Source: Burkholderia cepacia (GTDB taxonomy: Bacteria; Pseudomonadota; Gammaproteobacteria; Burkholderiales; Burkholderiaceae). From it: a DNA stretch of 64,000 nucleotides. Where the stretch lies: positions 3,203,342 to 3,267,341 of the forward strand of contig NZ_CP073638.1 in NCBI RefSeq assembly GCF_029962485.1, given 5' to 3'. The notes under the pieces are model-generated. The model was not told the DNA's origin, did no database searches, and saw only the letters and a list, made by a program, of their open reading frames with translations. Each line of letters opens with the position of its first letter. Within the stretch, counting starts at the first letter, position 1. Position numbers and translations under genes: made by a program. Below are positions 18,375 to 26,731 of the stretch, one piece after another.

Positions 18375-18524
18375 GGTGATGCTCCCGTAGGTTTTTGAGC
18401 GTGCTCGCGTCGACGCGGGTTCGCGCGTCGGCGGCCACGCCTTGACTGGATCCGCATCGTAAATTACGGTCACGAACGGGATAAGCCGTGAAAAGCGGCG
18501 AGCTTTGATACCTGAAACGGGATA

Positions 18525-19463
18525 ATGATGCGCAGCAAGCTGGATCTGAACGCGGTGCGCGTGTTCGTGTCGGTCGTCGACGAAGGCAGTTTTGCAGGCG
18601 CCGCGCGCGTGCTGTCGATACCCGGTTCCAACGTGAGCCGCCATGTGGCGCAACTGGAGTCGAGGCTCGGCGTGCGTCTGCTGGAACGCAGCACGCGGCA
18701 CCTGCGCATGACGGAGGCCGGGCGTCTGCTGCACGAGCGCGCGAAGCCGATGCTCGATGCACTGACGCTCGCCGAGTTCGAACTGACCTCGCAGCAGACC
18801 GAGCTGCGCGGTGTGCTGAAGCTCTGCGTGCCCGGCGAAATCGGACCGCGCATGCTCGGGCCGATCGTCGCGGAATTCGCGAGCCGCCATCCGCGCGTCG
18901 AAATCGATTGCGATACGAGCCTCGCAGGCGTCTCGACGTTGCGCGACGATATCGACCTGTCGATCATCGTCAATCGCGGCAAGCTGGATGACAGCGCATT
19001 CGTCGTCAGGCCGCTCGTGAGCTTGCCGAGCGTTGTCGTGGCCGCGCCGTCGCTGATCGAACGCGCGGGCATGCCGACCCGGACGGAGCAGCTCAGGCAA
19101 TTGCCGTGCATCACGACGTTGAGCACGCTAAAGGGGCAGCCGTGGCAGTTCGCCGACGGCGACGGGCGGATTCACAAGATTCCGGTCGCGAGCCGGTATC
19201 GCGTCAACAGCGGCGAGATGGCGGGGCTGGCGGCGGTGAACGGGATCGGCTTCGCGATTCTCGTCGAACGCGGGTGCGCGGCCGAGCTGGCCGCGGGGCG
19301 GCTCGTGCGCGTGCCGCTGGAGATGACGCCGGCGCCGCTGGAGCTGCATGCCGCTTATGCGAGCCGGAATTCGGTCAATGCGAAGATCCGCGAGTTGCTG
19401 CAGATGATGCAGGAGCGGCTGGCGGTGGAAGGGGCGAAACCGTCATCGAGGTCACTTCGGTAG
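18525..19463 (+). CDS. LysR-family transcriptional regulator
   Basis: The 312-residue protein has an N-terminal winged helix (LDLNAVRVFVSVVDEGSFAG, then VSRHVAQLESRLGVRLLERS) and a periplasmic-binding-like effector domain. It is divergent from the flavin monooxygenase, with 150 bases between the two starts, and probably activates that gene in response to an aromatic substrate. Two tandem ATGs (18525, 18528) could serve as start. The gene ends inside the last codons of the convergent acetyltransferase gene, a 12-base overlap. Confidence 0.9.
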   Translation: MMRSKLDLNAVRVFVSVVDEGSFAGAARVLSIPGSNVSRHVAQLESRLGVRLLERSTRHLRMTEAGRLLHERAKPMLDALTLAEFELTSQQTELRGVLKLCVPGEIGPRMLGPIVAEFASRHPRVEIDCDTSLAGVSTLRDDIDLSIIVNRGKLDDSAFVVRPLVSLPSVVVAAPSLIERAGMPTRTEQLRQLPCITTLSTLKGQPWQFADGDGRIHKIPVASRYRVNSGEMAGLAAVNGIGFAILVERGCAAELAAGRLVRVPLEMTPAPLELHAAYASRNSVNAKIRELLQMMQERLAVEGAKPSSRSLR

Positions 19464-19988
19464 CGTGCGCCAATAGCGCACCTCTTCGATAGGGCTCCCG
19501 TCGATTTCGAACGTCTTGACGTCGTCTTCGGCGACGAAGCCTTCGCGTTCGTAGAAGGCCCTGGCCCGACGGTTCTTGATCAATACCCAGAGCGACACCC
19601 ATGAATGGCCCAGGTCGTGCAACGACCGGCATGCATGGTCGACCAGCGCCGCGCCGATCCCTTGGCCGCAATGCGACGGGTGCAGATAGATCGCTTCGAT
19701 TTCACCCCACGCGCGATCCTTGTCGGTGTCGCGCGTCGGGCCATAGGCGATCCAGCCTGCCGGCGTGTTGTCCGCGCCCGAGACCGCGAGTGCGACGCGC
19801 GGCCGTCCGGCGTCGAGCGCATGGCGCCACGAAGCAGTGCGTTTTTCGACCGACAGGCCTGCGAGGAACGCCGCCGGCATGATGTCCGTGTAGGTCGCCT
19901 GCCACGATGCAACGTGGATGTCGGCGATGGCAGGCGCATCGGCGGATGTGGCCGCGCGGATGTCGATCGTCGTCGTGTTCAGTGCCAT
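19452..19988 (-). CDS. GNAT-family N-acetyltransferase
   Basis: About 178 residues from MALNTTTIDIRAA, which follows GGCGAGG; an upstream in-frame ATG exists at 20042. The GNAT core is plain: EIEAIYLHPSHCGQGIGAAL (motif A, acetyl-CoA pyrophosphate loop as Q-x-x-G-I-G) and RRARAFYEREGFVAEDDVK (motif B). The protein acetylates an amine on an unknown cytosolic substrate. Its coding end overlaps the convergent LysR gene by 12 bases. Confidence 0.87.
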   Translation of the reverse strand: MALNTTTIDIRAATSADAPAIADIHVASWQATYTDIMPAAFLAGLSVEKRTASWRHALDAGRPRVALAVSGADNTPAGWIAYGPTRDTDKDRAWGEIEAIYLHPSHCGQGIGAALVDHACRSLHDLGHSWVSLWVLIKNRRARAFYEREGFVAEDDVKTFEIDGSPIEEVRYWRTLPK

Positions 19989-20038
19989 GCGTACCTCGCC
20001 AGATCGTGTGCCGTTTGCGGCGTTGCCCCGCGCGGAAT

Positions 20039-20617
20039 TCATTCCGCCGGATCCAGGCTGCTGTCGATGGCGAAACTGTAGCCGAGATCCACGCGTGACG
20101 CGTCGCCCGGCGCGTCGGTACGCTTCAGCACGAACTCGAACGCGGGCTCGAACCAGCCGTTGCGCGGCACTTCGCCGCCGAGGATTTCGACGTCGTACCA
20201 GCCGTTGTCGATTTCGATGACGGGCCTGCCCGGTTCACGATAGCGCGCAAGCAGCGCGTTTACCGATGCGTCGGTGAAGCGTTCGAGAATCCGCCACGTG
20301 TAAAGCATCACCGAGCGATGTTCGACGCGCAGCACGTATCCGCCGCGCCGATGCTGCAGGCGGCTTCCGGCCTTGAGCAGTTCGGGCGTGTCGTCGTCCA
20401 GCGTGAAGATAGCCGTATACGGATGGTTCTCGATACCGGCCAGCGGAATGACGACCCCTTCGAGCACGGCATGGTCGCCGCTGTCGCGGGTCGTGAACTC
20501 GGACGCGAGGTTGTCCGGCAGCCGATGGGTTTCCTTGTAGCGCTTCAGCAGCAGAAGATCGCCAACGAGGAAACAGTCGATCAGGTCGTTGAGGACTTCG
20601 GAGAATTCATGCCGCAT
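20039..20617 (-). CDS. Conserved hypothetical protein, unknown fold
   Basis: The 192-residue protein starts at the ATG preceded by AAAGGAA (MRHEFSEVLNDLIDCFLVGD). I do not recognise the family. There is no signal peptide or membrane helix, the composition is mixed alpha/beta, and the C-terminal half is rich in aromatic and acidic residues (EIDNGWYDVEILGGEVPRNG). It lies between an LprI-like gene and an acetyltransferase gene on the same strand, with 62 and 50 bases of spacing, so loose co-transcription is possible. Confidence 0.7.
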   Translation of the reverse strand: MRHEFSEVLNDLIDCFLVGDLLLLKRYKETHRLPDNLASEFTTRDSGDHAVLEGVVIPLAGIENHPYTAIFTLDDDTPELLKAGSRLQHRRGGYVLRVEHRSVMLYTWRILERFTDASVNALLARYREPGRPVIEIDNGWYDVEILGGEVPRNGWFEPAFEFVLKRTDAPGDASRVDLGYSFAIDSSLDPAE

Positions 20618-20679
20618 CGTCGTTCCTTTCGGGGGTGCGGTGCCGGGAATCGCTTCGCGGCACCGCACGTGCGACAACC

Positions 20680-21069
20680 TTACTCGCCGAGCTTCGACGT
20701 CACGCACCCCGTGCTCGAGCATTCGCGCTCACGCTCGCGCAGGAACGACAGCCGCGACTGCGTCATGTCGTTCGCGCACTGGATATCCACGAGGTAGCTG
20801 TTGTTGCGCGTCTCGCTGCACTGCGCATCGCGTTGCTTCAGCCACGCGAGCTGGCCGGCCTTCAGCGTCGCCTGCTGGTCACCGCTCAGTTGCTTGCGCA
20901 GGCGGCCGTATTCGTCGTTGAGATCGCGGTCGGACTGCGAGAACTGCGTGCTGGTGCAGTACACCTGGTCGAACGCGCTGCGCGGCTTCCCGCAGCCGGC
21001 CGCGTGCGCGGCGAACGGAACGGCGAGCGCGAGCAGCGCGCAGGATGCGAACAGATTCTTCTTTTTCAT
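20680..21069 (-). CDS. Secreted LprI-like (DUF1311) lysozyme-inhibitor family protein
   Basis: The 129-residue product begins with a classical signal peptide (MKKKNLFASCALLALAVPFA, cleavage after AHA). The mature part shows the LprI pattern: CGKPRSAFDQVYCTSTQFSQ, then DRDLNDEYGRLRKQLSG and QLAWLKQRDAQC, with spaced cysteines for disulfides. LprI-type domains are helical envelope proteins, some of which inhibit lysozymes. It lies just downstream of a periplasmic cell-wall amidase on the same strand, so both may act on or around peptidoglycan. Confidence 0.85.
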   Translation of the reverse strand: MKKKNLFASCALLALAVPFAAHAAGCGKPRSAFDQVYCTSTQFSQSDRDLNDEYGRLRKQLSGDQQATLKAGQLAWLKQRDAQCSETRNNSYLVDIQCANDMTQSRLSFLRERERECSSTGCVTSKLGE

Positions 21070-21123
21070 TGTGATGCTCCTGACTGGGTGAAAACCGTTG
21101 AGCCCGACGGGCGATACCGTCAT

Positions 21124-21888
21124 TTATTGCGGCGTGGTGCACGCGTCGATCCCGCCCGCGATCGCGGTGGACACGCGCTGGATCGTCTCGCGCCGCGCGA
21201 GCCGTGCTTCCTCGTCCGGGTTGACGATCACGCCGGCCTCGACGAGCACGGCTGGAATCGGCGCGGTGCGCAGCACGACGAGATCGTCGAAGCGGTGGAT
21301 GCCGAGTTGCGGGTCGATCAGCGGGCGGTTCTCGCCGCGGATCGGCTGTGCGTGGTACAGCGACGGCCGTTCGCCGGCCGCGACCAGCCGCTCGGCGATC
21401 GCCTTTGCGCAACGCAGGCTTTCCGCATAGTGCGGATTGCGCTCCGACACGAATACCGAGAAGCCGCGGAATTCGCGCTGCCGGCCCGCGTCGATGAACT
21501 GCTGCTGCATCGAGTCGTGATGGATCGACACGAACAGGTTCGCGTCGGGCGCCTGGGTCGAGCGCTGGTCGAGCTTGATCTCGCGGCCGTCGGCCGATGT
21601 GCGCAGCACGCGGTCGCCGTGCGCGGCGAGCTTCTCGGCGACTGCGCCGGACAGGTCGAGGTTGTACAGGTATTCGACGCGGCCGCTCGCGCCGGTGGAG
21701 CCCGGATGCGCGGGCGTATGGCCGGTGTCGACGACGATGTAGCGCGCGGAGGCGGGCGCGGTGCCGGTGGTGCCTGCGGGGTCGGCCGCATGCAGCGCCA
21801 GCGGCGCGCCGAGCAGCGGGGCGCAGGCGAGCACGCGCGCGGCGGCGCGCACGAGCGGGCGAAGGCGTCGAAGGGTTCGGTTCGTCAT
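21124..21888 (-). CDS. N-acetylmuramoyl-L-alanine amidase (Amidase_3), exported
   Basis: About 254 residues from MTNRTLRRLRP, with an Arg-rich signal peptide ending near ALHAA. The catalytic domain shows the zinc ligands in order: His of VVDTGHTP, Glu of GRVEYLYN and His of FVSIHHDSM, with the catalytic Glu in VLVEAGVIVNPDEEA. It cleaves the amide between N-acetylmuramic acid and L-alanine in periplasmic peptidoglycan. There is no AMIN or LysM targeting domain, so it is a minimal enzyme. The LprI-like gene begins 54 bases downstream on the same strand. Confidence 0.9.
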   Translation of the reverse strand: MTNRTLRRLRPLVRAAARVLACAPLLGAPLALHAADPAGTTGTAPASARYIVVDTGHTPAHPGSTGASGRVEYLYNLDLSGAVAEKLAAHGDRVLRTSADGREIKLDQRSTQAPDANLFVSIHHDSMQQQFIDAGRQREFRGFSVFVSERNPHYAESLRCAKAIAERLVAAGERPSLYHAQPIRGENRPLIDPQLGIHRFDDLVVLRTAPIPAVLVEAGVIVNPDEEARLARRETIQRVSTAIAGGIDACTTPQ

Positions 21889-22012
21889 TGTTGTTTGCGC
21901 GGAGGGCATACGGCGCATCGCACGGTGCGGCACCGTCGGCCTGCTCAATGCAGTCGGAATGTCGCGCGATTATAGCGGTTGGCGGCGGCGCCGCAATGAC
22001 GAACGACGGTCG

Positions 22013-23632
22013 TCAGGCGAGCACGCGCCGGGCCGCGAGCATGCCCCAGTACGACGCTTCCTCGAACAGCGACAGCCCGGACAGGTCGGCATGCGCGAAC
22101 ACGACGGGGCCGTCGGCATCGCGCAGCGCGAGCAGGCCCGGGCGGCTCAGGAAGCCGACGTCGGGCGTCGCCATTGCGTGGCCGCGCACGGTGATCTCGA
22201 GCGCCGTTGCGTGTTTCCACAGCTCGCGCCCGTAGACGGCCTGCAGGTCGATCGCGGCCTGTTCGCGCAACGCGCCGGGTTTTGCCTGGGCAAGCCAGCG
22301 GCGCGTGTCGTCCGGTGTTTGCGTATTCAATGCCTGATACGCGGAGAACACCGAGCGCGTCGGCGGCGACATCCGGATCAGCTGGTGCGTCGACACGACA
22401 TAGCCGAGCGCCTCACCGCCGTAGACGACGTTGTCCCACGCGAGCGGCACGCCGGCTTCTTCGGCCGGCATCCCGTCGAGCAGGAAATTGGACACGAGCC
22501 ACGGCGCGCGCGGCGGCAGGTCGCGCGCCGGTTCGAAGCCATACGCGGCAAGCTGCGGAAATACGCGCGCGGCGACGAACAGCGGCATCGCGCTCACGAC
22601 GCGCCGGGCCTTCAGCGTGAACGTCGACAGCGTGCCGTCTTCGCCGATGCGCGCACACAGCACGTCGACGCCGCCCGTGCGTTCGGTCGCGCGCACCGCG
22701 AAGCCGTCCCGCGACCACGCGTTCGAGCCGGTGCGCGCGGTGATCGAGTCGCTCAGCCGGGTCACCATCGTATGCAGTCCGTCGGGCCAGGTCAGCACCG
22801 CGCCGTCGCTTGCATCGCCCGCATGGCCGCCACGCGACGAGAAATAGTGCAGGCCGGCCCAGGCCGATACATGTTCGTAGCCGGCGCCATAGTCGTCGCG
22901 GCAGCAGTAGTTCAGGTACCAGTGCAGCGCCTTCGCGGTGTAGCCCTCGTCGAGCAGCCACTGGTGGAACGAGCGCCGGTCGAGCGCGCGCCAGCGCGGG
23001 TCGCGCGACGATTCCGCGATCGGGATGCAGAACACCTTGCGGCCGTCGGCGCCGCGTGCGGTGCGCAGTCCGTCCGTGTAGGCGAAGAACTTCGCCTGCT
23101 GCGCGAGTTCGTCGGCGCCGAGGCCGGCGGTCGGCACGATGCCGTCCTGCCACTGGCCGGCGATGAAGAGTCGTTCGTCGGGTGCATGCACGAGCGCGCG
23201 TTCGTCGTACACGGGGCGCGCGGAGAACGGCGCGGATTCGATCACGCCGAGATCGGCGAGCATGTCGCGCAGATGCGCGGATTCGAGCGACGGCAGCGGC
23301 AGGTAGTGCGCGCCTTTCGGGTAGCCGAGTTCGCCGAACCTTCCGCCGGCCGCGTTGCCGCCGAATTCGGGGCCTGCGAGCACCGTGAAGCGCTTGTGGC
23401 CCGCGCGTGCGAGCCGCCATGCGCACGACAGTCCGGCGGCACCTGCGCCGAGGATCGCAACGTCGGTTTCGATCGTGCCCGACGGCGGCGGCAGCGTGGC
23501 ATGGTCGCGCAGCGCATGGCCTTCACGCATGCCGGGGTAGCCGACCTGTGGCGTCGTCTCGATCCAGCCGGTGCGGCCGCAGGCGGCGAGCGACGCGGCC
23601 GCCGACGCGACAAGGAACGTGCGGCGATCCAT
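22013..23632 (-). CDS. Tat-exported FAD-dependent amine oxidase-like protein
   Basis: The 539-residue protein opens with a twin-arginine signal that is also a lipoprotein signal (DRRTFLVASAAASLAACG). Next is an FAD/NAD-binding loop TDVAILGAGAAGLSCAWRLA (about 56-75), with GGNAAGGRFGELGYPKGAHY resembling the glycine-rich flavin region of flavin amine oxidases. The C-terminal closing motif is PVVFAHADLSGLSLFEEASY. Its ATG shares bases with the TGA of the spermidine synthase gene (TGATG), so the two are translationally coupled. A cofactor-loaded, membrane-tethered periplasmic oxidase acting on a polyamine is the simplest inference; no substrate is proven. Confidence 0.8.
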   Translation of the reverse strand: MDRRTFLVASAAASLAACGRTGWIETTPQVGYPGMREGHALRDHATLPPPSGTIETDVAILGAGAAGLSCAWRLARAGHKRFTVLAGPEFGGNAAGGRFGELGYPKGAHYLPLPSLESAHLRDMLADLGVIESAPFSARPVYDERALVHAPDERLFIAGQWQDGIVPTAGLGADELAQQAKFFAYTDGLRTARGADGRKVFCIPIAESSRDPRWRALDRRSFHQWLLDEGYTAKALHWYLNYCCRDDYGAGYEHVSAWAGLHYFSSRGGHAGDASDGAVLTWPDGLHTMVTRLSDSITARTGSNAWSRDGFAVRATERTGGVDVLCARIGEDGTLSTFTLKARRVVSAMPLFVAARVFPQLAAYGFEPARDLPPRAPWLVSNFLLDGMPAEEAGVPLAWDNVVYGGEALGYVVSTHQLIRMSPPTRSVFSAYQALNTQTPDDTRRWLAQAKPGALREQAAIDLQAVYGRELWKHATALEITVRGHAMATPDVGFLSRPGLLALRDADGPVVFAHADLSGLSLFEEASYWGMLAARRVLA

Positions 23633-25146
23633 CAGCGCAGCACGTGTTTCCAGTCGTCGTCGAAGCGGCGCACGAGCGGCTGGTCGTTAAGTTCGTTCGG
23701 CGACATCGGCAGCACGGGCATGTCGGCCGGGAAGTGGAACATCTCGGCGGCCGTCTGCGCGTCGAGCCAGCGTGTCGGCACCGAGTAATGCGTCGGCACG
23801 GTGAAGTCGCGGCGCTTGCCGGCGATCACGAAACCCCAGTCGCCGAACGACGGCACGTAGCAGTGGTATGGCCACGTGTTGAGCCCGGCTTCGTGCAGCG
23901 TCGCGATGATGGTCCAGTATGCGTGCGGCGCGAAGTACGGCGACGTCGACTGGATCACCGCATAGCCGTTCTCCGACAGGTGGCGCGCGAGCAGCCGGAA
24001 CACCGGCACCGAATACAGCCGGCCGAGCCCGAAGTTGGTCGGATCGGGGAAGTCGACGACGATCGCGTCGTACACGTCGGCATTCGATTCGAGCCAGCGC
24101 ACGGCATCGTCGTTGATCACGCGCACGCGCGGGTCCTTCAGCGAGCCCTGGTTCAGCTTGACGAGCGGCGCGGAGGTCGAGAACAGCTTCGTCATCGCAG
24201 GATCGAGATCGACCAGCGTGATTTGTTCGAGATTGCGGTGCTTGAGCAGTTCGCGCACCGCGAGCCCGTCGCCGCCGCCGAGCACGAGTACGCGCTTCGC
24301 CCACGGCAGCGCTTCGATCGTCGGGTGGATCAGTGCCTCGTGATAGCGGTGCTCGTCGCGCGACGAGAACTGCAGGTTGCCGTTCAGGTACAGCCGCATG
24401 TCGTCGTGCCACTGCGTGAGCACGATGCGCTGGTACGGCGTCGTTTCCGAATAGATCGTCTCGTCGCCGTATATGCCGTGCTCGGCCCAGTGCGTGATGC
24501 GGTCCGACAGCGCGAACCCGGCGACCAGAAGCCCGATCACGAGCGCCGCGCGCATCAGCTTGCCGCGCACGTTGCGGATCTCGTCGCGGAACAGGTGCGT
24601 CGTCCACAGCGCGACGAATGCGTTCAGGAGACCGAACAGGAAGCTCGTGCGCAGCAGGCCGAGACGCGGCGCGAGCACGAGCGGGAAGATCAGCGATACC
24701 GCGAGCGAGCCGAGATAGTCGAAGGTCAGCACTTCGCTGACGGTATGGCGGAACGCCTGGCGCCGCTGCTGGAACGCACGCATCACGAGCGGGATCTCCA
24801 TCCCGATCAGCAAGCCGAGCGCGAGCACGAGCGCGTAGAGCGCCGCGCGGAACGGCGCGGCGAGCCACGCGAACACCGCGAACAGCAGCGCGGCCGACAC
24901 GCCGCCGAGCAGGCCGACGAGCAACTCGATGTCGACGAAGCGGTCGAGCACGTCGTCGTCCTCGACGAACTTCGCGAGCCACGAGCCGATCCCCATCGCG
25001 AACAGGTAGCTGCCGATCACCGACGAGAATTGCAGGATCGAATCGCCGAGCAGGTAGCTCGACAGCGCGCTGCTGATCAGTTCGTAACCGAGCCCGCACG
25101 ACGCGAGCACGAGGATCGACAGGACGAGTGCACGCTTATGCAGCAT
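23632..25146 (-). CDS. speE: Membrane-anchored spermidine synthase (polyamine aminopropyltransferase)
   Basis: The 504-residue protein is much longer than soluble SpeE (about 290). Roughly residues 1-215 form about seven hydrophobic helices (KRALVLSILVLASCGLGYEL and onward). The C-terminal half is an aminopropyltransferase: VLVLGGGDGLAVRELLKH (decarboxylated-SAM loop), TLVDLDPAMTKLF, and VYDAIVVDFPDPTNFGLGRL with the catalytic aspartates. It transfers an aminopropyl group from decarboxylated SAM to putrescine or a related amine at the membrane. It heads the minus-strand operon with the Tat-exported oxidoreductase and faces the plus-strand operon that includes speD. Confidence 0.9.
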   Translation of the reverse strand: MLHKRALVLSILVLASCGLGYELISSALSSYLLGDSILQFSSVIGSYLFAMGIGSWLAKFVEDDDVLDRFVDIELLVGLLGGVSAALLFAVFAWLAAPFRAALYALVLALGLLIGMEIPLVMRAFQQRRQAFRHTVSEVLTFDYLGSLAVSLIFPLVLAPRLGLLRTSFLFGLLNAFVALWTTHLFRDEIRNVRGKLMRAALVIGLLVAGFALSDRITHWAEHGIYGDETIYSETTPYQRIVLTQWHDDMRLYLNGNLQFSSRDEHRYHEALIHPTIEALPWAKRVLVLGGGDGLAVRELLKHRNLEQITLVDLDPAMTKLFSTSAPLVKLNQGSLKDPRVRVINDDAVRWLESNADVYDAIVVDFPDPTNFGLGRLYSVPVFRLLARHLSENGYAVIQSTSPYFAPHAYWTIIATLHEAGLNTWPYHCYVPSFGDWGFVIAGKRRDFTVPTHYSVPTRWLDAQTAAEMFHFPADMPVLPMSPNELNDQPLVRRFDDDWKHVLR

Positions 25147-25156
25147 GGTGCGTCCG

Positions 25157-25186
25157 TTGTGCGGGCGTCGGCAATGTGGATATACT
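25157..25186 (+). promoter_or_regulatory. Putative sigma70 promoter of the DUF350-speD operon
   Basis: TTGTGC (25157-25162) and TATACT (25181-25186) lie 18 bases apart, 82 bases before the DUF350 start, in the 121-base gap between the divergent operons. The -10 is near-consensus and the -35 moderate. A matching minus-strand promoter for speE must overlap the same gap, but I could not pick it out with confidence. Confidence 0.5.
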
Positions 25187-25267
25187 GGCGCGGAATTTTG
25201 TCTGCTGGCCCTGCGCGGGCCGGCCGGCGACGGGGCGGCGAACCGAGCACAAAATCCGAGGGAAAGA

Positions 25268-25654
25268 ATGAATAGTGCCTATCTTTATGCGGTTCATTTA
25301 CTGTCGGCGTTCGTGCTGCTTCTTGTGTTCGCGGCAGTGTACCTGAAGGTCACCCCGTTCGACGAACTGGCGCTGATCCGCGACGGCAACGCCGCTGCGA
25401 CGCTGTCGTTCGGCGGCGCGCTGATCGGTTTCTGCCTGACGCTCGCGTCCAGCATCGCGCACAACTCGACGCTCGGCGAAGTCGTGATCTGGGCCGTCGG
25501 CGCGATGATCGTGCAACTGATCACCTATGCGGCGCTGACGCGCCTGATGCCCGGCATGAATCATGCGATCGAGGATCGCAACGTCGCGATGGGCGGCCTG
25601 ATGGGCACCGCGTCGCTCGTCGTCGGCATCATCAATGCCGCCTGCCTGACCTGA
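25268..25654 (+). CDS. DUF350 integral membrane protein
   Basis: The 128-residue protein is almost entirely hydrophobic, with four helices: AVHLLSAFVLLLVFAAVYLK, then LSFGGALIGFCLTLASSIAH, VVIWAVGAMIVQLITYAALT and NVAMGGLMGTASLVVGIINA. The glycine-rich GGALIGF and GGLMGTASL helices are typical of DUF350 (YjfL-like) repeats. The function is unknown. In enterobacteria the YjfL relative sits in an operon with PspA-like and glutathionylspermidine-synthase-like genes, so a link to membrane state and polyamines recurs. AGGGAAAGA precedes the ATG. It is the first gene of the operon. Confidence 0.87.
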   Translation: MNSAYLYAVHLLSAFVLLLVFAAVYLKVTPFDELALIRDGNAAATLSFGGALIGFCLTLASSIAHNSTLGEVVIWAVGAMIVQLITYAALTRLMPGMNHAIEDRNVAMGGLMGTASLVVGIINAACLT

Positions 25655-25681
25655 CGCGCCACGCGTTTCGAGGAGACCGAC

Positions 25682-26722
25682 ATGAGTCTGGGTTCATTCA
25701 TCCGCAAGCAGTTCATCGACGTCCTGCAATGGACGGAAGACACCGACGGCGTGCTGGCCTGGCGCTATCCGATGGAAGACCAGGAGATCCAGTACGGCGG
25801 CAAGCTGACCGTGCGCGAAACGCAGGTCGCGATCTTCGTCAACGAAGGCAAGGTCGCCGACGTATTCCAGCCGGGGCTGTACACGCTGGAAACGAACACG
25901 CTGCCGGTGCTCACGTACCTGAAGAACTGGGACAAACTCTTTCAATCGCCTTTCAAGTCCGACGTCTATTTCTTCAGCACGCGGCTGCAGCTCGGCCGCC
26001 GCTGGGGCACCGCGCAGCCGGTGACGATCCGCGACCGCGAATTCGGCTTCGTGCAGGTGCGCGCGTTCGGCATCTACTCGTACCGGATCGTCGACGCGGG
26101 CGCGTTCTATCGCGAGGTCAGCGGCACGCGCGCGCAGTACACGGTCGACGACGTCGAACAGCAACTGCGCAACCTCGTCGTGACCGCGATGAGCACGACG
26201 TTCGGCTCGGCCGACGTGCCGTTCGTCGACATGGCCGCGAACCAGTCGCTGTTGTCGCAGCGTGTCGCCGACGCACTGGCGCCGGTGTTCACGCGCTACG
26301 GCCTCGCGCTCGATGCGTTCGCGGTCGAAAGCGTGTCGCTGCCGGCGGAGCTGCAGAAGGCGCTCGACCTGCGGATCGGCGCGGGGATGGCCGGCGATCT
26401 CGCGCGCGCCACGCAATACCAGACCGCGCAGGCGATTCCGCTCGCCGCGCAGAACCCGGGCGGCATCGCCGGGGTCGGCGCGGGGCTTGCTGCCGGCGCG
26501 GCGATCGGGCAGGCGATGGCCGGCCAGATCGCGGGTGCCGCGCAGCCGGTGCCCGCCGCACCGCTCGCACCTGCTGTGGCGCCGGTGGCCGCAGCGCCGG
26601 CGGAGGGCACCGATTACGTGCAGCGGCTCGAACAGCTGAAGGCGCTGTTCGACAAGGGCCTCGTGACCGAAGACGAATATTCGCGCGCGAAGGCCGAGAT
26701 CCTCGCGAAGCTCACCCGGTAA
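25682..26722 (+). CDS. SPFH-domain protein with C-terminal SHOCT motif
   Basis: The 346-residue protein belongs to the YdjI/virion-core SPFH group. LGSFIRKQFIDVLQWTEDTD and the SPFH core (VNEGKVADVFQPGLYTLETN, then GFVQVRAFGIYSYRIVDAGA) occupy about residues 1-230. An Ala/Gly/Pro-rich low-complexity linker follows (about 255-305). The end, YVQRLEQLKALFDKGLVTED through EILAKL, is a SHOCT motif, a short helical oligomerisation element. SPFH proteins scaffold membrane microdomains. No transmembrane segment is evident, so membrane contact probably comes through partners such as the DUF350 protein 27 bases upstream. Confidence 0.88.
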   Translation: MSLGSFIRKQFIDVLQWTEDTDGVLAWRYPMEDQEIQYGGKLTVRETQVAIFVNEGKVADVFQPGLYTLETNTLPVLTYLKNWDKLFQSPFKSDVYFFSTRLQLGRRWGTAQPVTIRDREFGFVQVRAFGIYSYRIVDAGAFYREVSGTRAQYTVDDVEQQLRNLVVTAMSTTFGSADVPFVDMAANQSLLSQRVADALAPVFTRYGLALDAFAVESVSLPAELQKALDLRIGAGMAGDLARATQYQTAQAIPLAAQNPGGIAGVGAGLAAGAAIGQAMAGQIAGAAQPVPAAPLAPAVAPVAAAPAEGTDYVQRLEQLKALFDKGLVTEDEYSRAKAEILAKLTR

Positions 26723-26731
26723 ACCGCTCGC

